Of a stretch of 64,000 bases of DNA, positions 10,701 to 22,700 are shown in pieces. The notes beneath the pieces are model-generated. The model searched no databases. It had not been told where the DNA came from and saw only the letters and a list, made by a program, of their open reading frames with translations. The DNA comes from Apostichopus californicus. Its lineage: Eukaryota > Echinodermata > Holothuroidea > Aspidochirotida > Stichopodidae. Position 1 is the first letter of the stretch; each line of letters opens with the position of its first letter. The translations under genes were made by a program, and so were the position numbers. Where the stretch lies: assembly GCA_020650975.1 (NCBI GenBank), contig JAIPMN010042072.1, positions 2,604 to 66,603 on the forward strand, given 5' to 3'.

Positions 10701-13700
10701 TCATTGTGTCCCTTATGGTTTAATTGCCAAGGATATCACATACATGGATATACACACCATTAATGCTGAATAGATTACGTTTGCCTATTAAATGTAGCCT
10801 GCCCTACAATATCAGATGCATGAGAGAGAAAAACATAAACTAGTAGTAGATATTGCTTACAGTTTGTAGGTAAAAGAAGTTCCACTTGAGTTGAAAACAC
10901 TTGAGGGGAGTCAGCTGGAAGACCGGATACTTTGCATTGAAGAGTCACACGGTTTATTGAAAGACTAGTAACTGTAACAGTTGAGTTAAGAGTGATGTTA
11001 ACAGTTCCATCCTCGTTATTGCTCCTGGAAAGTTGATCATCCAGCGATATATCTTCTGACGAGTCAGGAGTGATGATAAACCATTGAAGAGAAACTTCTT
11101 GTGAGACTCTATGCATGGAACAAGTCAGTACATCTGTTCTCTGTACATCCAACACTACATGTTGCTGACTAGTCAATCCATTTATCGCTGGGAAGGCTGA
11201 AAGGCAGTCAATTAAATGGAAAAGTACGATAAAAACAATTCTTAAAGAAAGTGAAAAGTGATTACATATCCAATTAATGATAGCAGAACTGCAAATGCAA
11301 GTATACTGTTTATCTGTAGTTAAATTATTCCATTTTATTTATCTTCAATAACTCATCAAAAACAATGTCTTGTGATGTATCTTATAACTTATCTTATTGA
11401 TACTTCACACTATATCAATCAAAAAGGGATGGTACATCTGCAAGACCACCACCAGGCCACTATTTTGGTAATATACCGTCCAATGTCGAAAAATATTAAA
11501 TAATTGAAGTACATTGCCTTTGCATGTACTGTATCTAAACTAAAATGCAGTAACATATGAAAATATTATGGTTCAGAAAGCTAGCAAAAGGAGACACTGC
11601 CCAGGACATTAACCATTTTCTATATTGATGCCAGACTTTTCACAATGGAAACAGTGATGTCCGTGTCAGACTTGTCAGGTGCCCAGAAATGTCTGAGCAG
11701 AGGAGGGCCACTGCCGCAGTGCAAATGCAACCATTTCACATGCAACAGTATTTCCATTAAAAATGGATTTCCTTTTGCTATCTAGAGTGTATATATCTGT
11801 AAATTGATGATTTGTTTTCTTTTTTCTTCTTATATGATCTTCCCCTATCTCTGCACAAGTAACAGATTCCTTATAACAGAAGAGATTTTCACTCACCAGA
11901 GGACACATATCCCTTGGGTGAAAGTGTTTTACTTGGGTGTACAATGAAATATTGACTCAGAGATCACATTACCTTGATATCTTCATATAATTGGTAATAC
12001 ATGATAAATCAAACTGTACATAACCGAAGTCTATTGGCTGCAGAACACAGATATAATATGGAAAATACTGCAGCTAATGTGTGTGTTACTCTAAGTAACA
12101 GATTATGTCTACATCGATATAACTTTTCACAAAGCTTACAATTTGCTGAAAGAATCAGCTCTGCTGTGGTGATCTCTGGGTACCATTGATCTGTTTGAGC
12201 TGCTACCTCCTTGCAATGAAGAGTAACACGGAGAACTGATGGATTGAGGACACTCAGCGTGGAGTGAAGTGAGAGGTCATATGTCCCATCACCATTGTCT
12301 ATTGTGTGATTGTAATGATCAGTCATGATGATCCCATCAGATGAGGGGTTGATGATGTCCCATTTCAGATACCCATATTTTGGTACTCCATTCCAAGAGC
12401 AAGTCAGTTCATTATCTCTGTTGATATCTAGGACAACATGCTGTTGATTGGTGAATCCATTTACTGTAGGATAACTTCGCCAAAGTCCATCTAAAAGATA
12501 AAACATTCAAAACTTGGTTAACATTCAATGAATAAAGTGAATAGCTGCATTATCGAGCAACTTTGGCAACAATTTCATGAAGTATGTGATTTTGTTTTTA
12601 TGATATAGTAACATTTTACGATTAACGACACTGGCTTACAGTAGTCAAGCAGTATAATAAAGAACACATGCACACAAGGGTAGCTCAGTGGATTGTCAAT
12701 GGCAGTTTGCCTTAGTCAAGAACAAATTACCTGTGAGAGTTTGTCTCTATTCATGGAGAAATGTCAATCTTGTTGATCACTTGGGATGACCATTGTTCAT
12801 TTACCTGTAATTTACATGCTATTTACATACTGGTAATTCACCTGCCAACAGGAAGTATTAATTCTTATCAAGGAATGTATGGAATTCTAAAACAAAGTGC
12901 TGAATTTGGTCAGTGGTAAAGGTATACCAGATCAAGGAATAGATGTGACATATTTTGATTCAGGTTATGTATTACCCAGATCATACAAACACAAGTTTAC
13001 AAAGATTTCCTATATTTGCTTTTAAGCTAAGTTTGTATGCAAAGTTCTCCGAAGTTGCAAATTCATGCTGGGTTCAGGACCATGGTTTTCTTCCGTATTA
13101 TCACCAACATACTGTAGCCATGTGATAGCTGTGAATTTTCAAGTTCTAAATATACACCAAATTTAAAGGTTTTTTCCATGATTACGTTATGGGGCTGTTA
13201 TGTTGCTCTGATGTGCAAAAGAGGTCTAAAAAGTCAAAATGGGTCCGGTTGAAAACAACCAATTATATTTTGGAAAAGCGATCTACGCAGTACCTCCCTG
13301 TTTGTGCAAACAATATCAGGAGGGTATTTTGCCTAAGTTTGAAAAAATCCTTAAAGTTTGAGATTTTCCAGCGCAGTGTGCATACACTAATAGTATATTA
13401 TCCACAATCTATCAGACTAATGTACTTAGAGAATATGAGCTAAATTTTTCAATTCTTATAAATCTGTATTATATAAATTGCACCACTGGTGTAGCTTATG
13501 TTTGGCATCTGCATCACATGTAACTACTTATCACTTTTGTCCCGGACAGGGTGTAAATAGTAAGTAAATGCAAGTTTTAACTATTACTTTAGCTTTAAAA
13601 CAATTCAACTTACTACTTAAAACAAGAACATCAACAAGAGTCTCTGATGGGAAATAGTTTGCCATCCGACCAGCAACCCTGCACTGTACTGTTAGCCTTC

Positions 13701-16700
13701 CAATTAAATTGCTGCCAATTGTAAGAGTGGATACCAGAGAAACATTGTATGTCCCATCTGTGTTATTTACACTGGAATGGATACTGTTCAAAGAGACATC
13801 TTGTGGGACATGGTCCAGAAAAACTAGTTCAAGTTCGATGTTAGGTCTGACTCTGTCCATGGCACAGTTCACCTGACCACCACTGTAATCATCAATCACA
13901 ACAAGCTGCTGGTTGGTTAGTCCATTGACCACAGGATAGATAGAAACCGGAAGAACTAAAATCATATCAAATAAAATGGAAAGAATAATCAAATAGATAA
14001 AACAGTTTAATGTTCACATTCTGAAAGAAAATCTTGATTCTCCAAAACTTTTGCTCACATTCAGGAAATGCTTGTTTGATCACTCATCTGATGTTTGGCA
14101 GTCATCCATCCTTGTAAGATTTAAAACAGAAATATTCCCTTAGTGACAGTACAAAATCAAAATTAAAAATGGTTTGCATCAGAATAACAATCATGAGAAT
14201 GCAAAATATCCCATATGACACTGGTCATTGGGTATGCTTTCTAATGCTAAGTAATGCAGCAATATACTGTTACATGTTTTTTTGTGATCTATAGTGCAAC
14301 ATTTTCCATCGGTTTTGCCGTTACAGGTTTGCATCTTTTTGTGTTCACCTTTGTGTGTACAAAGTACTGGATTGAGTAAAGTACTAGGGATACTAACTAC
14401 AGTATTCTGGAAATTGTTAATTCAAATACTGAGCAGACTCAAGGCTATAGATTTTCTGGCTTAAGTAACCAACAGTGATAGACTTAATTGCTGAAAGTGT
14501 CACTTGAGTCATGTGACCAGCAAGGAACTGGAAAACATAAAACAAAATTCATCCATATGAAACTCATTCTTACCATACACTTTCACTTCAATTGTGTAGT
14601 GCTCCACATCTGACCCTAGAATCCTAGCAGTAAACCTTTGTCCATGTTGGAGTGTGACTTTGTTGATTATTAGGGAACCATTTTGAAACATGTCATATTC
14701 TCCATTCTCATAACCTGGTCCTTGTATTCGAGAATTCTCCACATAAATGAAAGGACTTCTGTCATCTACATCCTCTCCTATAAGCCATCCAATGACTCGA
14801 AATGTTCCAAAGTCACATGATACCAGCCCCTTGGATCCCAGTCTCAGGTATAATTCCTTCTGATCACAATACTCATCTAGAAGAAGTGAATAATAGTAGT
14901 TCTGGTCAGCATACAGTATGGGCCATTCCATATCAAATCACCAAATTTTGTAGTTCGACCTCTTTTACAATTTCTGCAATTTATTGTATGCTTGGAACAA
15001 ACATATTCTGAAAATTTCACACTGAACTGGATATAATTATCTCTGAAAGAATCAAGCACCCTGAATCAATAGTTTAGGAGCAATTAATCGTTAAAACTAG
15101 CGCATTGTTTTGCAAAATAAACCAAAATTGAATATTTTGACACTTATAAGTTGACCTAACTAAATAGGACAATGCTTTTATAGCCTGTTTTGTTCTGTAA
15201 TAGCAAGGTGGTAGGATGTTTAACTGCTGAAAAATAAGACCTCATAAGTCAAAAAATTGCCAAAATGCCACGGTGGCGACAAATTGCAGAATTTCAAAGA
15301 CTTGTTATAATTCGGCCAAGTTTGAAGCAATGCAACTGAAATTTTCAGAATTATTCAGCTTATTTTATAGTGCTCTAATCATACAATTGAGGGTGGTAAT
15401 TTTTGGAGTCAGTCCAGCAACAGCCATTCGTGACTTGACACAGAATGACCCATATATACATTAACTATTATCCACAAATTGACAAAATTTCCTTCCGTGT
15501 CTCAGCCAACATGCTCAGTGGTTCCTTGTCACATTTTCTTTAAGAACCTGTAAAATAATACTGTACACAGAAAGTGTTCCTTTTTGTTGAATTCCAATGG
15601 TTCAGACAGTAATTGCACTAATTAATGAACCTCAAGTGCCATTTAAACAAAGGTAAGGTTACATCTGCTTGACTGAAACAAAGCAAATAATCAAATATTT
15701 AATGGCCATATACAGATATATTTGTGGAGAATGTGTAGTTCACACGCAATTTACATATTTTAACATCAGTGATCTCAAAATAGTGTATTACCTCTACCAA
15801 CATTATTTTTATTTGCATATTTATGTACTAACAAAGTTGAGCTTTCCTTATATGTAGAGTTCAGAACTTCTTTCCCAATATACTGTATTTTCTTTTGATA
15901 TAACATGCTGAATCTTTGGTGTCCAATGTAAATATATAAAATATATACATTTAATGGTACAGTAGCTTACGGTACTACAATGTTGCAGATGTAAAATTAA
16001 CTTAACACTAACTAATTCTCTTCGCAAAGTTTCTGTTATTGAAACATTGTGTTCCTTCTTGATCTTATTATTGTTGCGTTCATGCTTCTAACTTTAGCAA
16101 GATTCTTGAAAAGTGCAATTCACACTGTAAATGTCAAGTTTAGAGAAACTCTTGTATATATACAGAGCAGCTTTATCAATCCAATGACGTTTAATGTTTG
16201 TTATATAGTGTTTTTGTAATATCGTTTCATAAACTTTTGTGCGTAGATGTATCTTATATTATATCCTAATCCTATTAACTTTTTTCTTTTTATTTTATAT
16301 TATTTATTCATCCTGTTAATGTATTTTTTACTCCTGTTTGTACATTTTATATTTATACTGTAATGAATAAATAAATGAAACAAAACTAAACTAAACCAGA
16401 ATGCAAATATGCATTGTGGTTGCGATGATGTAACATGCGCAGTTTTTTTCCATAAATCTGACGTAAAGTATAGTGAGGGTGTACAACATCTTAGTAATAA
16501 AGTGAAAAGCAGTGTGATGTGACAAACAAATTCAATGACACAGGCTGTCCTGAAATGACCATTGACCTCAACAACAGGCCTCTTGTACTAAATGTGATAG
16601 ATACATCAACATACTAAATTATATGACATTTGTTCTTGTTGAAATATTGTGTAAAACATGTTTTTTGTACTATGTGACCCCTGGTGAACTCAAACAACCA

Positions 16701-19700
16701 TTGACCTCTGCCTACAACATTAGGCTTCTTGTACTCAATGTGGTACAATTACATACCAAATATGTGATCTGTCCAAGCTTCCCTTGCGATATGTTTAGGA
16801 GAGTGTGTTAGTGTAGAGAGAGAGGTACTGTAAGAGGGGAGTGAAGTAAATATTTGGCGTTTTGACTTCAAATGGCATTTGATCTCGACCAAAAGCAATA
16901 ATAGGCTCTTTAAATTTGATATGGTACATTCACAAACCAAAAATGAGTTCTTTCCAAGGTTCCCTTAGAACTTGCCATATCATGTTTACAAGGCTTTCAT
17001 ATTTTGACCTGTTGTCCCCAAATGACCTTTGACCTACACCAAAATCAATAGGATTATTTTACTCAATGTTATACACCTACATATTAAGTATGAGATCTGC
17101 CCAAGCTTCTAATATTGAGATATCATGTTTACAAGGTTTTAACAATTTAACATCTCTTGACCCCAAATTACCTTTGACCCCTATGAAAAATAATAGGATT
17201 CATGTACTTAATGTGGTACTTCTAAACACCAAATGACTTTTGTGGTTTATTCATGTCACCCTTGCCTTTGATAATACACACATTTTTTTTACAATGATAA
17301 GTGGAACTTCACACATTTAAATGCGTCTGATTGCACTTTCATATGCCTCAGCCAATGGCAACCTTTCAGGCTTCTAGGTACAGTAGACTCCTAGATTACC
17401 CTACCCCCTCCCCCCCCCCTTTAATGAACCACTGGCATTGACAGGAGGCATGGGAGTACATGATGACATAAAAGCAAATCAGCAATATCCGGATAGAGCA
17501 TACAGTACTGTTTGGATATTATTCAAAGTAATTCTCTGTAATGGAAATGTTGTTATCTCTTAAGTTGCGGTTAATTGTTATGATTTATTTGTTTTCAAAC
17601 AGATTCAAACATACAAAAGATTGGAGAAATTTTGGTTCTTTTGAGAAGTTGTGCATCGAAACAAAAAATATGACTGTAACCTTCCAAAAATTTGACTGTA
17701 ACCTCCTGTTATCATTGCTACCATATTTTACAAAGATAGTACCAAGCAACTCATATTCATATTTCATTATATATATTCAATTTTTCGTAGTACCGCTACT
17801 TCCAGCGGTTACTGTACTATTTGCGTATGGATACTAGCCTAGCCTACAAATGTATTTGCGGTTTGAGGACGACTTTCCCATCTATGATTTTTCTTTTGCA
17901 GCACCTTATTTAAAGATTTCATTAAAAAGAAAATAAAGTACGAAAATCAGTGTTGTTTGCGTGTTTTCATTTCAAGGCGAACGTAGAGTTCAGAATACTC
18001 CACTGCTGAGCCCAGTCCAACCACAAACAGTACAGTAGCATATAATCGGTATGGGAATTACCAGGCAAGTATTTGAATAGTATAAGTGTAGAATCGGTAT
18101 AATAACAGGTATGATATATTTTAATGCGCACATTCGTTCCATGAACAGTGTATGAATATATAATGCGCAGAATTGGTATACGAACAGACCTTAGGTAAAT
18201 GCGCATAATCTGTATTTATAAGAACAGATATGAATATACGTCATGCTCAGAATCGGTACACGAACAGGTATGAATATAAATAATGCGGAGAATCGGTACA
18301 AAAAGAGACCTTAAGTAAATGAGCAGAATCTGTATTTATAAGAAAGGTATTAATACGTAATGCGCAGAATCGGTATAAGAACAGGCATGAATAAAATGCG
18401 CAGAATCGGTATAAGAACAGACCTCAGGTAAATGCGCAGAATCTTCTAACAGGTATGAATATACGTAATGCGCAGAATCGCATGTATGAATATATACGTA
18501 CTGCGCAGAATCTGTATTTGAACCACACACCATGTAAAACTATAATGTACTACGAGGGTTGAGCGCAGAATCGGTATTCATATTGTAGAAGACAGTGCTA
18601 CTACTACTAATAACACTACCTTTGGACGGTGGTGTGCTGGGGAGGGGTGTTTTGTTTCGCTGCGTGCTGGTCGTCATTTGGTAGTTTTTTGAATGTTTCA
18701 GTGGGTGGTTGGGCGTTTTGTCTCTGCAGGTCGATGGGCGTATGTACTTTTTTGGCTCGCTTGACCTGAGTTTCGTTTGTAAGAATGGGATGGTTCGGTT
18801 GTGCCGTTTGGCCGTGACGTTTTGTATCCCGCATGGCGGGTCACGTAAAAAGCACTACTACTACTAACAAACAGAAAGCGAAAACGTTTAGTGGTTCGAA
18901 TGCCCAAACATATTCATAAGCCATACATGTTAATAATCATGAAATTGTACACATACAAATGAAGAGCGAATCTGTCATCACGTTACCAGAGTATATTTAG
19001 TGACAGTATAACTAGACGTTCTACCTACACTCTGGAGCTCTTGATGGCACACTCGCAGCAATCAACTGGGGCCCACAGAATTGGTCCAAAGACTAACTAA
19101 CCTGCGTTACATTGTTGCTACTGAGCTGAGGGATCAATTTCCTACTAATCGATCTCCCCAGTTTCAATTATGATATTAATATTTATGGATCACATGACAC
19201 CACCTAATTGATGCAATTAGTCGGAAGTTGAATGGGTATACAGAGGTAACACTCCCTAGGTGCTCCGTGGCTTTGCACATTATATTTGGGGAAGGAATAC
19301 AGAAAGCAAAATGAGGGAAATGTCAGTAAAAGTACGTTTTATATCTTTATTTTTCATTTTATTCACACTTATGACAAGCTGTTTAAGTTTTGAAGAGCAG
19401 TAGGTTACAAGGCTGTTTCGGGCAGCTGCCACTTCCTGAATATGTACACATATATACCTACATGATCATTAACCCCCTGTTGTCCCCAAATGACCTATGA
19501 CCTTTAACGAAATCAAGAAGGCTTATTTTACTCAATGTTATACACCTTCATACCAAGTATGAGATCTGCCCAAGCTTCCAATTTGAAATATCACATTTAC
19601 AAGGTTTTCACATTTTGACATCTAGCGTTGATAGTGTTGGAAGGTAGCAGAGATTGTTGATGAAGGTTTGATGTGTTGTGATTGTGAAAGGAAGCAGTGG

Positions 19701-22700
19701 CATTCTGTGGAGTCGGATAATAAAAGAAAAAAAGCATCGAATAACACTGTCCTGAACTTCTTCGACTGTCCATCGTTACCGATGATGACTGTTGAGTGCA
19801 ACAGGCAATCAATTAACATTTCCTGGCCCTCTTGTGCGAGGACAGACCAGCATTGGAACGGAAGTTTCTCCTGCAGGTGATACATTGATAGTCTGAGGTA
19901 AAACTATCAACTGCCCCATGACGTAAATCATGCTGCAGCGTGTACTTTTCATTCATCCTGTCTTCCACGGTCTTGATGGTGTTCCTCACTGCATGTCTCC
20001 AGCTGATCCTATCACTGGCCAATGATTCCCATCTGTCAACATCGATGTTTGCTTTTCTTAAGCTTCGTTTCAGGGTATCTTTGTAACGCAAGATTTGACA
20101 ACCCTGTTGTCTTTTGCCTTCTGAGAGCTCACCATAGAAAACCATTTTTGGCAACCGATGTTCAGGCATTCTGCGAACATGTCCTGCCCCCCCCCCCTTA
20201 ACTGTGAGGCTGTGATCATAGATTAAATGCTTGATAGGCCTGCTCTCTGTAGGATCTTACATTGGCTACCCTATCCTGCCATTTGATGTTCATGACCTGG
20301 TTATCTGAACACTGCTCAGTTTCTTAATGTGACGGCTGTATAATGTCAAAGTTTCTGTAGCATATAAAAGAGATGGCATAACTACTGTCCTGTATATTTT
20401 CATCTTGGTTGTCAATTTGATCTCATATCTTGACCATAGACGCTTTGAGAGAGCTCCAAAGGACTTACAGGCAGCTTGAACACGCTTTGATACTTCAACA
20501 TCTGCAATGTTGTTGCTGGATATGGTACTGCCCAGGTATGTGAAGGTATTTGACTGCGTTAGTCTTTCTCCTTTGATTGTGATCTCTTTTTCTTGTGTAG
20601 CTTTGCCATGCTTTAGTTGATAAAGCAGTTCTGTTTTTGTAGAATTTATTTGCAAACCAAATAAGTCAGCAGCTGCTGAGAATCTGTCAACAATTTCCTG
20701 CATATCAGATTGATTGTTGGTGATCAAGGCAGAGTCATCAGCGAAAAGGAGTTCGCGTACACAAACTTCACGTACCTTGGTGTTTGCTCGTAGTCGTGCT
20801 AGGTTGAATAGCTTGCCATCGGATCTTGTTTTGATGAACACCCCTTTGGAAAGGCCATCAGTCATATTCTGTAGTACTGCACTTAAGTAAGACTGAAAAG
20901 TGTAGGTGCCAGGACACAGCCTTGCTTAACACCATGACAGATGCTGAAGGCCTCCGAAATGTTTCCCGCTACAGCAACTCTGCCAGTCATATCTTCATGA
21001 AATCCTTTGATGATGTTCATAAAGTGTTGTGGGCAGCCAAACTTCATAAGTACTTTCCACAAGGTTGCCCTGTCAACTGTGTCAAAGGCCTTGGAAAAAT
21101 CGACAAACACTACAAACAGTTCCTGGTGCTGTTCGATAGCCTTTTCTTGTAATTGTCTTAAGGTGAAAATCATATAAGCTGTAGATCTTTGTGCACGAAA
21201 TCCACACTGGCTCTCAGGCAATATAGCTTCTGCAATGACTTTAAGTCTGTTTAGGAGGATTTTGGCCAGAATCTTTCCAGCAATTGATAGAAGAGATATT
21301 CCCCTGTGAATTCCACACTCAGTTCTGTCTCCTTTCCTTTTGTAAATAGTGACAATCAGTGCATCCTTGAAGTCTTGAGGAAGTTGTTTCTTTTCCCAGC
21401 AAACATTGTAGAGGTTGAGTAAACGCTCTCTAAGTTGCAGCCCTCCAAAATTAAATATTTCAGGTGGCAAACCGTCTAAACCAGGAGCTTTACCACTACG
21501 TGTGCTCATAATAACTCTGTTCAGTTCATTCATTGTGATGTTTTGATCTAGTTCTTCATGAACTGGAAAGGGTTCTAAGTGATCTGAAGCATTTGGATGT
21601 GCATCCCTTCTTGGTTGAGTATTTTGTAAAAATATTTTTCCCAGCGGTTTGTGATATCTTTAACATCAGTGAGAAGACAGCTACCAATTCCATTTTTCAC
21701 AGGCATTACAGCATTTGATTTAGGTCCGTAAATAGTTCAGGATGTTATATGTGCCTTGAGAGTCATGCCTTTCTGCACATACTTGCAACTCATCAGCTTT
21801 TGTGCTCCACACAAGCTTATCACCCCACATAACGTAACATGACCCCACATGACCTTTGACCTCCTTGTTTTGTACTTAATGTGATTCACATTTATATTGA
21901 ATATGATATTTGCCCAACCTTCCCTCCTTGAGATATCATGTTTATAAGGTTTCGCAATTTGACCCCTGGTGACCATAAATGACCTTTGACTTCCACGGAA
22001 AAACAATAGCCTTCTGGTACCCATTGTGATACTTCTAAACACCATTTATGAAATTGGTCCAACCTTCCCTTCTCCAGTTAGTGTTTACAAGCTGGGCGTC
22101 CCAAATGCACACGCACACCCACGCACACACACGCATACGCCATCTTGAATACAAAGATTACGATTATCATCAAAACCAAAAACAGGTATGAATATATGTA
22201 TTGCGCAGAAAGGGTTTCTTCCCAAATTAACTTGTTGGAGCATTTGACAAACTACGTGCGTGAAAAGGAACTCGTGAGTTAACCATTTTGAAGGAAACTG
22301 TACTTGCGAGTACGGTTTAACTATGCTGAAGTTTTAACGCAATTAGCCGAAGCACACTAGCACAGTGTGGGTTTTATAATACAATGTGACTGGGGAATGA
22401 AGTTAACTTGTCAAGTAGAAGTATGTAAAAAGGAACTCTGGGGGATTCTATTTTTGGAATGGTATTCTCAAATGTAAATAGAGTGACATAAACCACAAAA
22501 GCTCATTGGCATTGTGACCAGATTATCCCACCAATTAGTTATTTATGGATTGCTTGAAAACTTAGACGAAACTTCGCTGATCTCTCTGACAGTAGGTATA
22601 GAAAGCTGGGCATGCAAACATTGCATTAGTTTACTCGCGTGTCGTAAACCTACTTCAAACATGTTTTACCAGCGCAGGTTTTTCTTGGTTAGACCGCATT

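Larger units (their letters stand above)
12491..13613 (-). other. Intron 3 of the Ig receptor gene
   Basis: Contains a tRNA-box-A-like segment near 12676 and a short dispersed repeat at about 13281-13370. Both are listed separately. No further exon was recognised. Confidence 0.55.
19622..21837 (-). mobile_element. 5'-truncated LINE with RT, C-terminal region and a C2H2-like knuckle
   Basis: Minus-strand non-LTR element. In order: KADELQ-like spacer (about 21810), the pre-RT region (KNGIGSCLLTDVKDI), RT fingers (GKAPGLDGLPPEIF), RT 2a (KRKGDRTECGIHRGISLLSIAGK), palm A with FVDFSKAFDTVDR, GVKQGCVLAPTLF, palm C (ELLFADDSALI), thumb and C-terminal region, then CITCRRNFRSNAGLSSHKRA, a Cys2-His zinc-finger-like end. 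The frame breaks near 20870-20883 and again near 20290-20170, so it is inactive but fairly young. The apurinic endonuclease is missing (5' truncation). The 3'UTR is 19812-19622. Clade is probably Nimb/RTE-X or a relative; not certain. Confidence 0.88.

Noticed and set aside
14877-14931. Extension of the V-domain frame to an upstream ATG
   Set aside because: The pyrimidine-rich acceptor before 14876 and the phase-1 join to the signal exon explain the exon start; the upstream ATG is intronic.
18036-18575. Regularly spaced repeats resembling a CRISPR array
   Set aside because: Monomers abut without unique spacers, and the sequence is in a eukaryotic intron. It is a minisatellite.
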